Under the pieces are notes generated by a model. That model was not told the DNA's origin. It saw nothing but the letters and a program-made list of their open reading frames with translations, and searched no databases. Position numbers and translations under genes: made by a program. Below are positions 1 to 9,125 of a stretch of 64,000 bases of DNA, piece by piece. Within the stretch, counting starts at the first letter, position 1, and every line of letters begins with the position of its first letter. This stretch comes from F23-D06 sp963620035 (GTDB lineage: Bacteria > Bacteroidota > Bacteroidia > Bacteroidales > WCHB1-69), in the NCBI GenBank assembly GCA_963620035.1, contig CAVEXN010000007.1, positions 1-64,000 on the forward strand, written 5' to 3'.

Positions 1-24
1 TAGGTCGTCGCCCAATGCCACAGA

Positions 25-57
25 GGGTCTCCTGTCACGGAGACCCTTTTTTTTTTT
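25..57 (+). terminator. Rho-independent terminator of an upstream gene
   Basis: A perfect 8-bp stem (GGGTCTCC/GGAGACCC, 25-32 with 39-46), a 6-nt loop and then eleven T residues. The gene or RNA it ends lies left of the window; bases 1-24 are too short to identify it. Confidence 0.85.
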
Positions 58-91
58 GCCCGCCGCCATACCTCAAATACCGTTTTAAAAC

Positions 92-99
92 TATCTTTG
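92..99 (+). promoter_or_regulatory. Bacteroidota -7 promoter element for rpe
   Basis: TATCTTTG matches the TAnnTTTG consensus and lies 26 bp upstream of the rpe start at 126. It supports that start over the longer open frame, which begins upstream at 15, inside the terminator region. Confidence 0.6.
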
Positions 100-125
100 C
101 AAATCTATTTTTTAAACCTGTCCTA

Positions 126-782
126 ATGAACCCTAAACCTATTCTTGCCCCTTCCCTCCTTTCCGCTGATTTCTCATCCCTCGACAAAGATGTTGAGATG
201 CTTAACCGATCCCAAGCCGATTGGATACACCTCGACATCATGGACGGTATGTTCGTCCCTAATATCTCTTTCGGCATTCCCGTGGTAAAAGCCGTCCGCC
301 GTTTGTCACAAAAGCCGCTCGACACCCACTTGATGATAGAACAACCAGACCGCTATGTCCCCGCTTTCAAGGAGGCAGGTGCTGATTTGCTTACAGTTCA
401 TTATGAAGCATGTACTCATCTCCATCGTACTGTTTCGTACATCAAGAATTACGATATGCTTGCCGGTGTTGCCCTTAATCCTCACACCCCTGCAGGATTG
501 CTCGAGGATGTTATAAATGATGTGGATCTGGTTCTTGTCATGTCTGTTAATCCCGGTTTTGGAGGCCAAAAATTTATTGAACAGTCTCTCCCTAAAATCT
601 CCCGTCTCCGAGATTTGATAATACGTTCCGGCTCTAAGGCCTTGATTGAGGTCGATGGCGGCGTATGCCAAGACAATGTTGCGAAGATCGTTGCAGCCGG
701 TGCCGATGCTGTAGTCGCCGGCAGTGCAGTTTTTGGTGCCCAAGATCCTCTTTTGGCAATTTCGACGCTTAAGGATGCATAG
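126..782 (+). CDS. rpe: Ribulose-phosphate 3-epimerase
   Basis: Interconverts ribulose-5-phosphate and xylulose-5-phosphate in the cytosolic pentose phosphate pathway. The 218-residue product has the family's TIM-barrel landmarks: APSLLSADF at the N-terminus, HLDIMDG at residues 35-41 (metal-binding His and Asp), MSVNPGFGGQKF near 140 (phosphate loop) and the catalytic Asp in EVDGG near 175. Length is normal. I chose the ATG at 126 because the frame upstream of it runs through a terminator and over the promoter element at 92-99. It is followed after 54 bp by a sugar transporter on the same strand. Confidence 0.96.
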   Translation: MNPKPILAPSLLSADFSSLDKDVEMLNRSQADWIHLDIMDGMFVPNISFGIPVVKAVRRLSQKPLDTHLMIEQPDRYVPAFKEAGADLLTVHYEACTHLHRTVSYIKNYDMLAGVALNPHTPAGLLEDVINDVDLVLVMSVNPGFGGQKFIEQSLPKISRLRDLIIRSGSKALIEVDGGVCQDNVAKIVAAGADAVVAGSAVFGAQDPLLAISTLKDA

Positions 783-836
783 TAAACCCCATTGTCAACC
801 CATTTTTTTTATACACCGCATTAACCGTATCCAATT

Positions 837-2102
837 ATGTCACTTGAACGCAAAGGAACATCTTACAGCATGTTTGTCATCGGAGCACTTTTTTTTGTCT
901 TCGGCTTTATTACATGGTTGAATAATATTCTCATCCCTTATATGAGGATGGCGTGCGAGTTGCAAACACAAGTGCAAGGATATCTTGTCACTTTTGCATT
1001 CTATATTGCCTATTTCTTCATGGCGATACCCTCTTCTTTTATTCTGAAGAAAACCGGTTACGGCAATGGTATGGCGCTTGGTTTGGTTGTCATTGCTGTG
1101 GGATGTATGACTTTCATACCTGGCGCAATGCTTCGGAGTTATCCGGTTTTCCTTGCGGGACTCTTTCTGCAAGGCAGTGGTCTATCGCTGCTCCAAACCG
1201 CCGCCAACCCTTACGTTACCATTGTCGGACCGGTCGAGACGGCGGCTCGCCGAATGAGCATTATGGGTATATGCAATAAGGTGGCTGGAATGACGGGCAT
1301 TTTGCTGCTCTATAACGCTCTTTTCAGCGGCAAGGAAGTACTTATCCAAGATATATCCAACGCTTCAGACCCACTGGTGAAAGAGCAATTGTTGCAAGAA
1401 CTTTCTGATGGTGTAGTGCTTCCGTATATTGTCATAACTGCCGTTCTGGTGGCGTTGGTGCTGTTTGTCAAGGCCGCACGTCTTCCCGAAATCGCAAAAA
1501 ACGAGAGTCAGGACGAACAAAAAGGCTTTGCCGGTATTTTTCATTATCCCTATCTGCTGATGGGCGCTTTTGCCATTTTCTTCTATGTCGGAGCAGAGGT
1601 CATAGCCATCGATACGCTCATCGGTTATGGTGATTATTATGGTATCCCGACATCCGTTTCGCATTATTTTGGTGTTTATGCTTTGCTGGCACTGCTGGCC
1701 GGTTATGTTGTCGGCATCTTTACGGTGCCTCGCGTCCTCTCTCAAAGGCAGGCCCTTATTGTGCAGCTCTTTCTGGCTATTGCCTTGGTTGTTGTGGCAT
1801 TGTGTACGAGCGGCTTGGCTTCTGTTACGGCCGTCATCTGCCTCAGTTTCGCACATGCTATTATGTGGCCTGCAATATGGCCGCTGGCCATCCATGATTT
1901 AGGCAACTATACAGAATTCGGTTCCGCACTGCTGGTTCGCGGAATTGTCGGCGGTGCCCTGTTGCCGCTTCTGTATGGCAAAATTGCGGATGTGTCCTCG
2001 CCGCACACCGCCTATGCGCTTCTGTTCGTGTCGTATGTGTATATCCTGTTTTTCGCTATTGTAGGCTATAAAATCAAACACAAAGGTCAGCCTCAGGAAT
2101 GA
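837..2102 (+). CDS. MFS sugar transporter, FHS (fucose/glucose/galactose permease) family
   Basis: A 421-residue inner-membrane protein with about twelve hydrophobic segments. The first segment (FFVFGFITWLNNILIPY) and the QGSGLSLLQTAANPYVT motif near residue 115 are typical of the fucose:H+ symporter branch (FucP/GluP), so proton-coupled uptake of a hexose is likely; the exact sugar cannot be told. It follows rpe by 54 bp and may be co-transcribed with it. Its last 29 bp overlap the 3' end of aroB on the other strand, with no room for an intergenic terminator. Confidence 0.88.
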   Translation: MSLERKGTSYSMFVIGALFFVFGFITWLNNILIPYMRMACELQTQVQGYLVTFAFYIAYFFMAIPSSFILKKTGYGNGMALGLVVIAVGCMTFIPGAMLRSYPVFLAGLFLQGSGLSLLQTAANPYVTIVGPVETAARRMSIMGICNKVAGMTGILLLYNALFSGKEVLIQDISNASDPLVKEQLLQELSDGVVLPYIVITAVLVALVLFVKAARLPEIAKNESQDEQKGFAGIFHYPYLLMGAFAIFFYVGAEVIAIDTLIGYGDYYGIPTSVSHYFGVYALLALLAGYVVGIFTVPRVLSQRQALIVQLFLAIALVVVALCTSGLASVTAVICLSFAHAIMWPAIWPLAIHDLGNYTEFGSALLVRGIVGGALLPLLYGKIADVSSPHTAYALLFVSYVYILFFAIVGYKIKHKGQPQE

Positions 2103-3075
2103 TGCAGTCTGTGACCGCCTCACCGATGTGCCGCAGCAAGGTGAAGTTGATACCCGTCTGCCGGTTTTTCTTGTCATGCTTCATATAGGGTTTTAAATGC
2201 GACAGCAGTTCCGCCGTCAGCGGCGGTATTGTATAGTGGCGGGACACAAGTTTTTCTATTCTTGCATATTCTTCTTTGGACAGAAGTCCTTGCGAAACAG
2301 ATAATCTGCTCTCATAAACCGTTCCCATCGCCACGGCAATGCCATGCGGCAATTGTTTTCCCTTTGAGTGCCAAAGGCTTTCCATAGCGTGCCCAAACGT
2401 GTGCCCGAAGTTCAGTATGTGCCGCTGCCGGCGGTCCATCGGGTCAATGGCTACAATCTGTTGCTTGATGGAGGCACACGTGTCAATCCATTCGGGGCGG
2501 ATGTCAGCGGCGGATAGTTTCCCCATCCGTTCAAATCCGTTGAACAGTGCGGCGGAATTTGTAAGGGCGTATTTAATCATTTCGCCGAAGCCGCTTTGCA
2601 ACTCCACAGGTGTCAGTGTTTTCAGCAGTTGTGTGTCGGCGGGCACTATATAATCGGGTTGCCGTATGGTGCCGATACAGTTTTTCACCCCCTCCATATT
2701 GACGGCGTTCTTGCCCCCAATGGCAGCGTCGGCCATAGCAAGAAGGGTGGTGGGATAATTGATGCAGCGGATTCCCCGTTTGTAGGTGGCGGCTACAAAT
2801 CCGCCTAAATCGCAGACCATTCCGCCTCCGAAATTGACAAGAAACAAATCTTTCCCGTAAGATTTCCGCAACAGTTGCTGCCAGATGACGATGACTTGTT
2901 CTATGCTTTTGGATGCTTCGCCGGCAGGCACTACGATTTTGTCTGCCTTGAAGTGCATGGACAATGGGTCAAGGAGGTGTGGGTATAAAGTGTTTACGTT
3001 ATGGTCGGTCAGAACGACAACCTGTTGCGCTCCGCACTGTTGCAGCGTCTGTATCAAGTTCTCAAGCGGTGTCAT
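2074..3075 (-). CDS. aroB: 3-dehydroquinate synthase
   Basis: Second step of the shikimate pathway: converts DAHP to 3-dehydroquinate, using NAD and a divalent metal. The 333-residue protein shows the NAD-binding GGGMVCDLGGFVAATYKRG stretch, PTTLLAMADAAIGGKNAVN, the metal-ligand region FGEMIKYAL and HILNFGHTFGHAME. It is slightly shorter than the usual 350-360 residues. It starts 3 bp after folB ends, so it is the last gene of a typA-folB-aroB operon. Its 3' end overlaps the convergent transporter gene by 29 bp. Confidence 0.95.
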   Translation of the reverse strand: MTPLENLIQTLQQCGAQQVVVLTDHNVNTLYPHLLDPLSMHFKADKIVVPAGEASKSIEQVIVIWQQLLRKSYGKDLFLVNFGGGMVCDLGGFVAATYKRGIRCINYPTTLLAMADAAIGGKNAVNMEGVKNCIGTIRQPDYIVPADTQLLKTLTPVELQSGFGEMIKYALTNSAALFNGFERMGKLSAADIRPEWIDTCASIKQQIVAIDPMDRRQRHILNFGHTFGHAMESLWHSKGKQLPHGIAVAMGTVYESRLSVSQGLLSKEEYARIEKLVSRHYTIPPLTAELLSHLKPYMKHDKKNRQTGINFTLLRHIGEAVTDCIIPEADLCV

Positions 3076-3078
3076 GGG

Positions 3079-3429
3079 CTAGCCTTCCATCTCAACGGCT
3101 ACAAAGTCAGTCTGCACATGCAACGGTGGGTTCAGTTTGCATATTTTAACGCGAACGTTAACGATGGTGGAAAACTTCTTTTTTATAGCCTCTATAATGC
3201 GTGCGGCAAGCGTTTCAAGCAGGTGCGCCGGCACGTCCATCACTTTCTGCACGCTATCGTAAACGGCTACATAGTCAACGGTGTCGTCTATGCAGTCTGT
3301 GGCAGCGGCGTGCGTCAAGTCACACTCCAATGTCAAATCTACCACGAAGCGGGTGCCTGTGGTGCGCTCCTCTTCAAAACAGCCGTGATGACTGTAGAAT
3401 CTCATTCCAGAAAGGATAATCGAAGACAT
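3079..3429 (-). CDS. folB: Dihydroneopterin aldolase
   Basis: Cleaves 7,8-dihydroneopterin to 6-hydroxymethyl-7,8-dihydropterin and glycolaldehyde in folate synthesis. The 116-residue protein has the typical start IILSGMRFYSHHGCFEEER, with the pterin-region Glu, a DTVDYVAVYD segment and a late VKICKLNPP motif carrying the conserved Lys. Length is standard. It sits 11 bp after typA and 3 bp before aroB on the same strand, so co-transcription is very likely. Confidence 0.93.
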   Translation of the reverse strand: MSSIILSGMRFYSHHGCFEEERTTGTRFVVDLTLECDLTHAAATDCIDDTVDYVAVYDSVQKVMDVPAHLLETLAARIIEAIKKKFSTIVNVRVKICKLNPPLHVQTDFVAVEMEG

Positions 3430-3440
3430 GGTGTTGGCGT

Positions 3441-5258
3441 TTAATCAGCAGATTCTGCACGGTTGTTTGCACGTTTGCGCTCTGTTTCGTCGAGAATGAT
3501 TTTGCGGAGCCTCAACGACATCGGCGTTATCTCGAGATATTCGTCTTTGGCGATGAACTCCATATACTGTTCCAGCGAATATTTGACGGCTGGCGGAAGT
3601 ACCATCTTTTCGTCAGAACCGGCAGCTCGCATATTGGACAGTTTCTTGGATTTGCAAACATTGATGACAAGGTCTCCCTGACGGATGTGCTCGCCGATGA
3701 CCTGCCCGGCATATACCTGTTCGCCCGGCTCAATGAAGAAACGGCCGCGATCTTGCAGTTTGTTCATAGAATAGGCGAATGCTTGTCCTGTTTCCATGGC
3801 AATCAGAGAGCCGGCATGACGCCCGGGAATTTCGCCTTTCCAAGGTTCAAAGGAGAGGAAGCGGTGCGAGATGATGGCCTCGCCCTCTGTGGCGGTCAGC
3901 AACTGGTTGCTCAAGCCGATGATACCTCGCGACGGGATGTTGAAGGTGAGGTGTACACGGTCGTTCAACGTTTCCATCGATAGCATTTCGCCTTTTTTGC
4001 GCGACACGTAGTCGATGACACGGCTTGACATCTCTTCGGGCACCAGTACGGTGAGTTCTTCGATAGGCTCGCATTTCTTGCCGTCTATTTCTTTGATGAT
4101 GACCTGCGGCTGCCCGACTTGAAGTTCGTAACCCTCGCGTCTCATCGTTTCGATGAGAATGGACAGGTGCAGGATGCCACGTCCGAACACGTTCAGGCGG
4201 TCGGGCGAGTCGGTCTCTTCGATGCGCAAGGCCAGATTCTTCTCCAATTCGGCAAAAAGCCGGTCGCGCAGATGGCGTGAGGTCACATATTTGCCCTCTT
4301 TCCCGAAGAATGGTGAGTTGTTGATGGTGAACAGCATGCTCATCGTAGGCTCGTCCACTTTGATGGGCGTGAGCCGCTCCGGATTCTCATAGTCAGCCAC
4401 GGTGTCGCCAATCTCGAAGTCATCGAGCCCTAATACGGCACATATCTCACCGGCTTCAACGGGAACCTTGATTTTTTCTTTGCCAAGCCCTTCAAAAACG
4501 TAGAGTTCCTTGACTTTCGATTTCTGTACGGAGCCGTCACGCTTTACCAGCGAAACGTTCTGTCCCCAGGCGATGCTGCCTCTTTTTATGCGCCCCACGG
4601 CAATACGCCCTACGTACGAGGAGTAGTCCAGTGACGATATCATCATCTGAAGGGTGCCGGGATCTGCCTTTGGTGCGGGAATGTGTTTTATGATGGTGTC
4701 TAACAGGTACGAAATGTCGCTGGTCGGGGTCTTCCAGTCCGCCCCCATCCATCCGTTCTTGGCGGAGCCATAAACGGTCGGGAAGTCGAGCTGGTCGTCG
4801 TTGGCGCCCAGATTGAACATCAGTTCAAAAACGGCCTCCTGCGCCAAGTCGGGCTGGCAGTTGGGCTTGTCCACCTTGTTGATGACCACGATGGGTTTCA
4901 GCCCGAGTTCTATGGCTTTTTGTGTAACGAAGCGTGTTTGCGGCATAGGGCCTTCAAAAGCGTCCACTACCAGCAGCACGCCGTCGGCCATGTTCAGCAC
5001 CCGCTCCACCTCGCCGCCGAAGTCGCTGTGCCCCGGGGTGTCTATGACGTTTATCTTTACGCCTTTGTAGCGGACGGAAACATTCTTTGAAAGAATAGTG
5101 ATGCCTCTTTCCCGCTCAAGGTCGTTGTTGTCAAGTACCAGATCTTGCACTTGCTGGTTTTCTCTGAACAGATGTGACTGGTATAAAATTCGGTCAACTA
5201 AAGTGGTTTTGCCATGGTCAACATGTGCAATAATGGCTATGTTTCTGATTTCCTGCAT
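3441..5258 (-). CDS. typA: Ribosome-associated GTPase TypA/BipA
   Basis: A translational GTPase of the EF-G-like family that binds the 70S ribosome and helps assembly and stress adaptation. The 605-residue protein has G1 AHVDHGKTT near residue 11, an ERERGITI switch segment, DTPGHSDFGGEVER (G3), NKVDKPNCQP (G4), and a C-terminal RGIIGLSNQLLTATEGE stretch typical of BipA. The frame is open further upstream, but MQEIRNIAIIAHVDHGKTT is the canonical start and the promoter element at 5280-5287 lies just before it. First gene of typA-folB-aroB. Confidence 0.95.
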   Translation of the reverse strand: MQEIRNIAIIAHVDHGKTTLVDRILYQSHLFRENQQVQDLVLDNNDLERERGITILSKNVSVRYKGVKINVIDTPGHSDFGGEVERVLNMADGVLLVVDAFEGPMPQTRFVTQKAIELGLKPIVVINKVDKPNCQPDLAQEAVFELMFNLGANDDQLDFPTVYGSAKNGWMGADWKTPTSDISYLLDTIIKHIPAPKADPGTLQMMISSLDYSSYVGRIAVGRIKRGSIAWGQNVSLVKRDGSVQKSKVKELYVFEGLGKEKIKVPVEAGEICAVLGLDDFEIGDTVADYENPERLTPIKVDEPTMSMLFTINNSPFFGKEGKYVTSRHLRDRLFAELEKNLALRIEETDSPDRLNVFGRGILHLSILIETMRREGYELQVGQPQVIIKEIDGKKCEPIEELTVLVPEEMSSRVIDYVSRKKGEMLSMETLNDRVHLTFNIPSRGIIGLSNQLLTATEGEAIISHRFLSFEPWKGEIPGRHAGSLIAMETGQAFAYSMNKLQDRGRFFIEPGEQVYAGQVIGEHIRQGDLVINVCKSKKLSNMRAAGSDEKMVLPPAVKYSLEQYMEFIAKDEYLEITPMSLRLRKIILDETERKRANNRAESAD

Positions 5259-5279
5259 TTTGTAAAATAAAAATTCTGG

Positions 5280-5287
5280 CAAAAATA
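5280..5287 (-). promoter_or_regulatory. -7 promoter element for typA operon
   Basis: On the minus strand this reads TATTTTTG, fitting TAnnTTTG, 21 bp before the typA ATG. It supports the start at 5258. Confidence 0.55.
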
Positions 5288-5373
5288 CAAAAAAAAAGTT
5301 TTGCTGTATTGGGATATGTCCCGGACACGGCTGCCGCTCTTTTGCACATTTTAAGACAATGATTATCTTTTTG

Positions 5374-5381
5374 TACTTTTG
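5374..5381 (+). promoter_or_regulatory. -7 promoter element for the Nif3-like gene
   Basis: TACTTTTG, 24 bp before the ATG at 5406. It is divergent from the typA promoter about 90 bp away. Confidence 0.55.
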
Positions 5382-5405
5382 CGGCAGTTTTAAAGATTCA
5401 GATTT

Positions 5406-6503
5406 ATGAAAATCAAAGAAATCGTTTCCGTTTTGGAACGTCAATTCCCTCTCTGCCTACAAGAAGACTTCGACAATTGCGGCATTCAATGTGGCGATGT
5501 GCAGCAAGAAGCGACCGGCGTGCTGGTCTGTTTCGAGTTTTCAACAAAAGTGCTGGACGAGGCTTTGGCAATGAACGCCAACCTCATCATCTCCCACCAT
5601 CCGCTGATGCTCAAATGCGGCATCTGCAAGATTGAACCTACAAACACCATAGGCTCAATTCTTTGCAAAGCCATGGCTAACCATCTGACACTCTATTCTA
5701 TGCATACGAATATCGACAGTGCCGAGGGCGGCGGAAACGATGCGTTTGCCGAAAGGCTTGGACTCTGTGACACCTCTGTACTGATGCCCGCAAACGGACA
5801 GTTCCGCAAAGTTGTGACATTTGTTCCGCAAAGCCATACCGACCGACTGAAAAACGCTTTGGCAGAAATAGGTTGCGGATTTCAAGGGCATTACGACCGC
5901 TGCAGTTACCGGATGCAAGGCACCGGCAGTTTCCGCCCACTGCCAGACGCAACCCCTTATATCGGCGAAACACTCCGCGAGGAGGAGGTCGCAGAAGACC
6001 GGCTGGAGATGTTATTCCCCGCCAGCCTCCAGAAAAAAGTCATCGCTGCAATTTATGACACGCATCCATACGAGGAGCCCGCTTTCGACATATTCAAGTT
6101 GGAAAATCCGGACCGAAGAAACGGACTCGGGCGTGTAGGACATTTGCCAAAGCCTATGAACGCAGCTGACTTCTTGCAATATGTGAAAGAGAAAATGAAC
6201 CTCAAAGTTGTTCGCTGGTATGGAGCATCAGAGAAACCCATACGGAAAGTGGCGGTTTGCGGCGGCGGTGGGGCTTCGTTCATCGAACAGGCAGCAGCCA
6301 CCGGTGCCGACGCGTACGTCACCGGCGATGTCAAATACCACGACTTTTTCCGCGCCAACGGCAAGATGCTCATAGCCGACATCGGGCACTATGAAGGAGA
6401 GCACTTCATCAAAGAAATTATATTCAAAGCATTAAAAGAAAATTTTAGTACCTTTGCCGTCGCCATTTCCAAATTGGACATTTTAGAGATACAGTACATA
6501 TAA
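5406..6503 (+). CDS. Nif3-like dinuclear metal centre protein (DUF34 family)
   Basis: A 365-residue member of the NIF3/YqfO family, a toroidal hexamer with a two-metal site per subunit. The family has been linked to GTP cyclohydrolase-like chemistry, but its role is unsettled. Visible landmarks are EDFDNCGIQ near residue 20, the metal-binding LIISHHPLM near residue 66, MHTNIDSAEGGGND near 105, and a C-terminal TGDVKYHDFF...DIGHYEGE segment. The middle (about 130-235) fits the PII/CutA-like insert of the longer YqfO-type proteins. It is followed 29 bp later by the zinc-ribbon gene, a pairing I recall from other Bacteroidales. Confidence 0.9.
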   Translation: MKIKEIVSVLERQFPLCLQEDFDNCGIQCGDVQQEATGVLVCFEFSTKVLDEALAMNANLIISHHPLMLKCGICKIEPTNTIGSILCKAMANHLTLYSMHTNIDSAEGGGNDAFAERLGLCDTSVLMPANGQFRKVVTFVPQSHTDRLKNALAEIGCGFQGHYDRCSYRMQGTGSFRPLPDATPYIGETLREEEVAEDRLEMLFPASLQKKVIAAIYDTHPYEEPAFDIFKLENPDRRNGLGRVGHLPKPMNAADFLQYVKEKMNLKVVRWYGASEKPIRKVAVCGGGGASFIEQAAATGADAYVTGDVKYHDFFRANGKMLIADIGHYEGEHFIKEIIFKALKENFSTFAVAISKLDILEIQYI

Positions 6504-6532
6504 CTATTTGATAAATAAGTAATTGTAATAAT

Positions 6533-7438
6533 ATGCCAACAAAAAAAGCTGTGCCGGTTGATGCATCTGAAAACGTAGAAAATACCCCTACGGTTACCAT
6601 TCTTGAAGAAGAAGTTACGATTGAAAAAACGTCTGACGGTGTAATAGAGGTGAAAAAGCATGAAGTGGCACAAGGTCATTCTGAAGAGATTTCTATCGAA
6701 CAGAAGCTTCTTTCCTTGTATAATCTTCAGCAAATCTGTACAAAGATTGATGACATCCGGATGATTCGCGGAGAGCTTCCAGAGGAAATCCGAGACAACG
6801 AGGACGAATGTGAGGGAAAACGCACGCGCATCCGAAAATTTGAGGATGAAATCGACAATCTCAAGTTAAAGATTACAGCCGAAAACACGAAAAAAGAGGA
6901 AGCGGCAGCCTCCATCAAGAAGTATGAAGAGCAGCAGAACAACGTTCGCAACAACCGCGAGTACGAAACGCTCAGCAAGGAGATAGAATACCAGAACCTT
7001 GAGATGCAGGTTTCAGACAAGCACAAAGCCAAATATGAGGCTGAAATCGCCGACAAAGAAAAAGCCATAGCCGACACCAAAGCCAAACTCGAAGAGTTGG
7101 AAGAGATTCTCGGGCAGAAAAAGTCAGAACTCGAGGTCATCGTGGCCGACACTGAAATAGAAGAGCGGGAACTGCTCGAGAAAGCCGAAGCACTGAAATC
7201 TAAAGTTGACCAACGTTTGCTGAATGCCTTTGAAAGAATACGGAAGAGTGCGCACAACGGTCTGGCCATTGTGAAAATCGAGCGCGATGCATGCGGCGGA
7301 TGTTTCAGTAAGATTCCGCCCCAACGTCAGCTGGACATCGCCTTACACAAGAAAATCATCGTATGCGAAGCCTGCGGCCGTATTTTCATTGACGATAAAT
7401 TAGTCAACAGCCAGCATGAGTATGTTTCAGCCGAATAA
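6533..7438 (+). CDS. Coiled-coil protein with C4 zinc ribbon (DUF164-type)
   Basis: A 301-residue cytosolic protein. After a low-complexity N-terminus of about 55 residues there is a long charged coiled coil (about 60-235), then a zinc ribbon with CGGCFSKIPPQRQ and CEACGRIF. This CxxC/CxxC arrangement is typical of the C4-type zinc-ribbon family, which is proposed to bind nucleic acid or partner proteins. The function is not established. It is co-directional with the Nif3-like gene and ends just before a strong shared terminator. Confidence 0.85.
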   Translation: MPTKKAVPVDASENVENTPTVTILEEEVTIEKTSDGVIEVKKHEVAQGHSEEISIEQKLLSLYNLQQICTKIDDIRMIRGELPEEIRDNEDECEGKRTRIRKFEDEIDNLKLKITAENTKKEEAAASIKKYEEQQNNVRNNREYETLSKEIEYQNLEMQVSDKHKAKYEAEIADKEKAIADTKAKLEELEEILGQKKSELEVIVADTEIEERELLEKAEALKSKVDQRLLNAFERIRKSAHNGLAIVKIERDACGGCFSKIPPQRQLDIALHKKIIVCEACGRIFIDDKLVNSQHEYVSAE

Positions 7439-7453
7439 AAACGGCTTATTGAT

Positions 7454-7490
7454 AAAAGGGAAGCCCCGCCATTGGCGGGGCTTCCCTTTT
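7454..7490. terminator. Bidirectional Rho-independent terminator
   Basis: A perfect 17-bp stem (7454-7470 with 7474-7490) with a 3-nt loop (ATT), flanked by A-rich and T-rich arms. It lies between the convergent zinc-ribbon gene and greA-like gene and can serve both. Confidence 0.9.
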
Positions 7491-7497
7491 ATTGTGT

Positions 7498-7995
7498 TTA
7501 TTGTATTGAAACAATCTTAACATTTTTTTTGCCAGACGGAAGCACAACCTCAAAACTGTCGCCCTTCCTTCTCCCCATCATTGATTTTGCCAGCGGTGAA
7601 GTGAAAGGGATTTTCTGCCGATTGCCGTTCGCCTCATCCACTCCGGTGACCTGGACACTCATCTCCACGCCATCCATCTCCATAGTGACTGTCGTCCCGA
7701 AAGCAATCTCGGGATTTTTAGACTTCTTGGGCACATTCACCACCTGCGCACACTTGATTCGGTTTTCCAACAACTCGAGTTTAGCGTTGATAAAATTGCG
7801 CATGACCCTGACATCAGCCTCCTGTCCGCTTTCTTTGATGCCGTCGCGTTCATCCAACAATGCCTTCCGTTCAGCGATTAGCAGATTAAGGCCTTCTGGC
7901 GTAACATAATTGGCCACGCCTGACGGAAGATATGCCCTCGGCGGCACCATGGGCACCTCCTCCTGATCGCCCTCTTTGACAAACCCCCTGCTCAT
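7498..7995 (-). CDS. GreA/GreB-family transcript cleavage factor
   Basis: A 165-residue protein related to the elongation factors that insert a coiled coil into the RNA polymerase secondary channel and trigger cleavage of backtracked RNA. YVTPEGLNLLIAERKALL begins the coiled-coil part and the C-terminal FTSPLAKSMMGRRKGDSFEV is the GreA globular-domain signature. The N-terminus carries an extra 30-residue acidic/proline segment. I chose the ATG at 7995 because GGGGAG lies just before it and because the longer frame would overlap the preceding gene, which stops at 8007. Probably co-transcribed with that gene. Confidence 0.85.
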   Translation of the reverse strand: MSRGFVKEGDQEEVPMVPPRAYLPSGVANYVTPEGLNLLIAERKALLDERDGIKESGQEADVRVMRNFINAKLELLENRIKCAQVVNVPKKSKNPEIAFGTTVTMEMDGVEMSVQVTGVDEANGNRQKIPFTSPLAKSMMGRRKGDSFEVVLPSGKKNVKIVSIQ

Positions 7996-8006
7996 ATCTC
8001 CCCAAT

Positions 8007-9062
8007 CTACATAAACTTCCGCCTCAACAAGTCGCACAGAGAAAGATATGCGGTAGAGGCGGAATCCCAAAAGTATTTTTGCTTCAACGTCTCGAGTTTG
8101 TCAAAAGCCTCATTCATATTGGAGCACTGGTTCAGTTGTTGAATGGCCGCGCTGAACTCCTCGCCGCGGTTGTTGAACAGTTCCTTGATAAAGGTGAATT
8201 TCTCATTTATAGAGATTGCTTTTGTCAAATCTCCCACCTTGGCATGCTGGTACTGAAATCCGAGCGAGCGGTCTTCTTTGCGCTCCATGAAAAGGTCGTT
8301 GAGCGAGCGTGGCTTGGCTGATTGTTCCGGGCGCTCTGCGGGCTGTTCTGCCTTTTTGGCCTCGAATCGTTGTGGCACAAACTGGAGCAAGTCGTCTTCG
8401 TCATCGGCCATCAGCGGCTCGGGGGTTATCAATTCATCGGGCTTGGCCGGTGCCTTAGGCGGTTCAGGGCGGTACGAATGCGAGAACAATTCTGCCACAT
8501 CGTCCTGTTCTGCTCCGAAGTCCAACTCCGGCGTCGGCTCCGGCTTTGCTTTAGTCCGGTCATCATTCATCCCGGCTTCCGGCAGATTTGCGGGCTCGGG
8601 CTGTTCCTTCCGCATCTCGGCTTCCGGTGCTGATTCGACCTCAACTACCGTTGTTTTGTCTTTTTCTTCTTCATAATTGCTCGAAGCATCTTGATTGTCT
8701 TTAGGTTTTGCATTGTCCCTTGCCATATTCTCCTCAGACTCCGGATGTTGTTCCTCCACCAGTTTTGAGGCATCGGCAGATTCCGGGATTGAATGCGTGT
8801 AAGAATCGTGTTCAGTATCGAAGAAGAGGTCGACATCATCGTCAATACCTTGAAAAACGTCATAACTAATCTGTTCAGGTTGCTGTTTTGCAACCTGCTG
8901 TACTTTATTTTCTTCAACCTCTATCGTTTGCATCGCAACATAGAGTTCTCTGATCCTGCCGAGAATGATGTCCTTTTCCAACAAAGGCATCCCGCATGGA
9001 TCTTTTAATATAACATATAGATTATCAATTGCTTCATTGATCTGTTTGAAAGAATTTTTCAT
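8007..9062 (-). CDS. Acidic, low-complexity protein with conserved C-terminal helical domain
   Basis: A 351-residue protein without a named function. Residues 1-50 look helical, about 60-235 are an acidic, Pro/Glu/Lys-rich region likely to be disordered, and about 250-351 (beginning SLNDLFMERKEDRSLGFQYQ, then a segment around NEKFTFIKELFNNRGEEF) look like a compact helical domain that I recall from conserved Bacteroidota hypothetical proteins. No signal peptide or membrane segment. It ends 11 bp before the GreA-like gene. A role connected with transcription is only a guess from that neighbour. Confidence 0.75.
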   Translation of the reverse strand: MKNSFKQINEAIDNLYVILKDPCGMPLLEKDIILGRIRELYVAMQTIEVEENKVQQVAKQQPEQISYDVFQGIDDDVDLFFDTEHDSYTHSIPESADASKLVEEQHPESEENMARDNAKPKDNQDASSNYEEEKDKTTVVEVESAPEAEMRKEQPEPANLPEAGMNDDRTKAKPEPTPELDFGAEQDDVAELFSHSYRPEPPKAPAKPDELITPEPLMADDEDDLLQFVPQRFEAKKAEQPAERPEQSAKPRSLNDLFMERKEDRSLGFQYQHAKVGDLTKAISINEKFTFIKELFNNRGEEFSAAIQQLNQCSNMNEAFDKLETLKQKYFWDSASTAYLSLCDLLRRKFM

Positions 9063-9102
9063 TTTATGAGAATTTAAGGTTCTTTTAGAACATAAATAGT
9101 TT

Positions 9103-9110
9103 TACCTTTG
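9103..9110 (+). promoter_or_regulatory. -7 promoter element for tdk
   Basis: TACCTTTG, 49 bp before the tdk start at 9160. It lies within 16 bp of the opposing element at 9126-9133, so the two transcription start sites should nearly coincide. Confidence 0.55.
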
Positions 9111-9125
9111 CCGCCAAAAAGAGGA

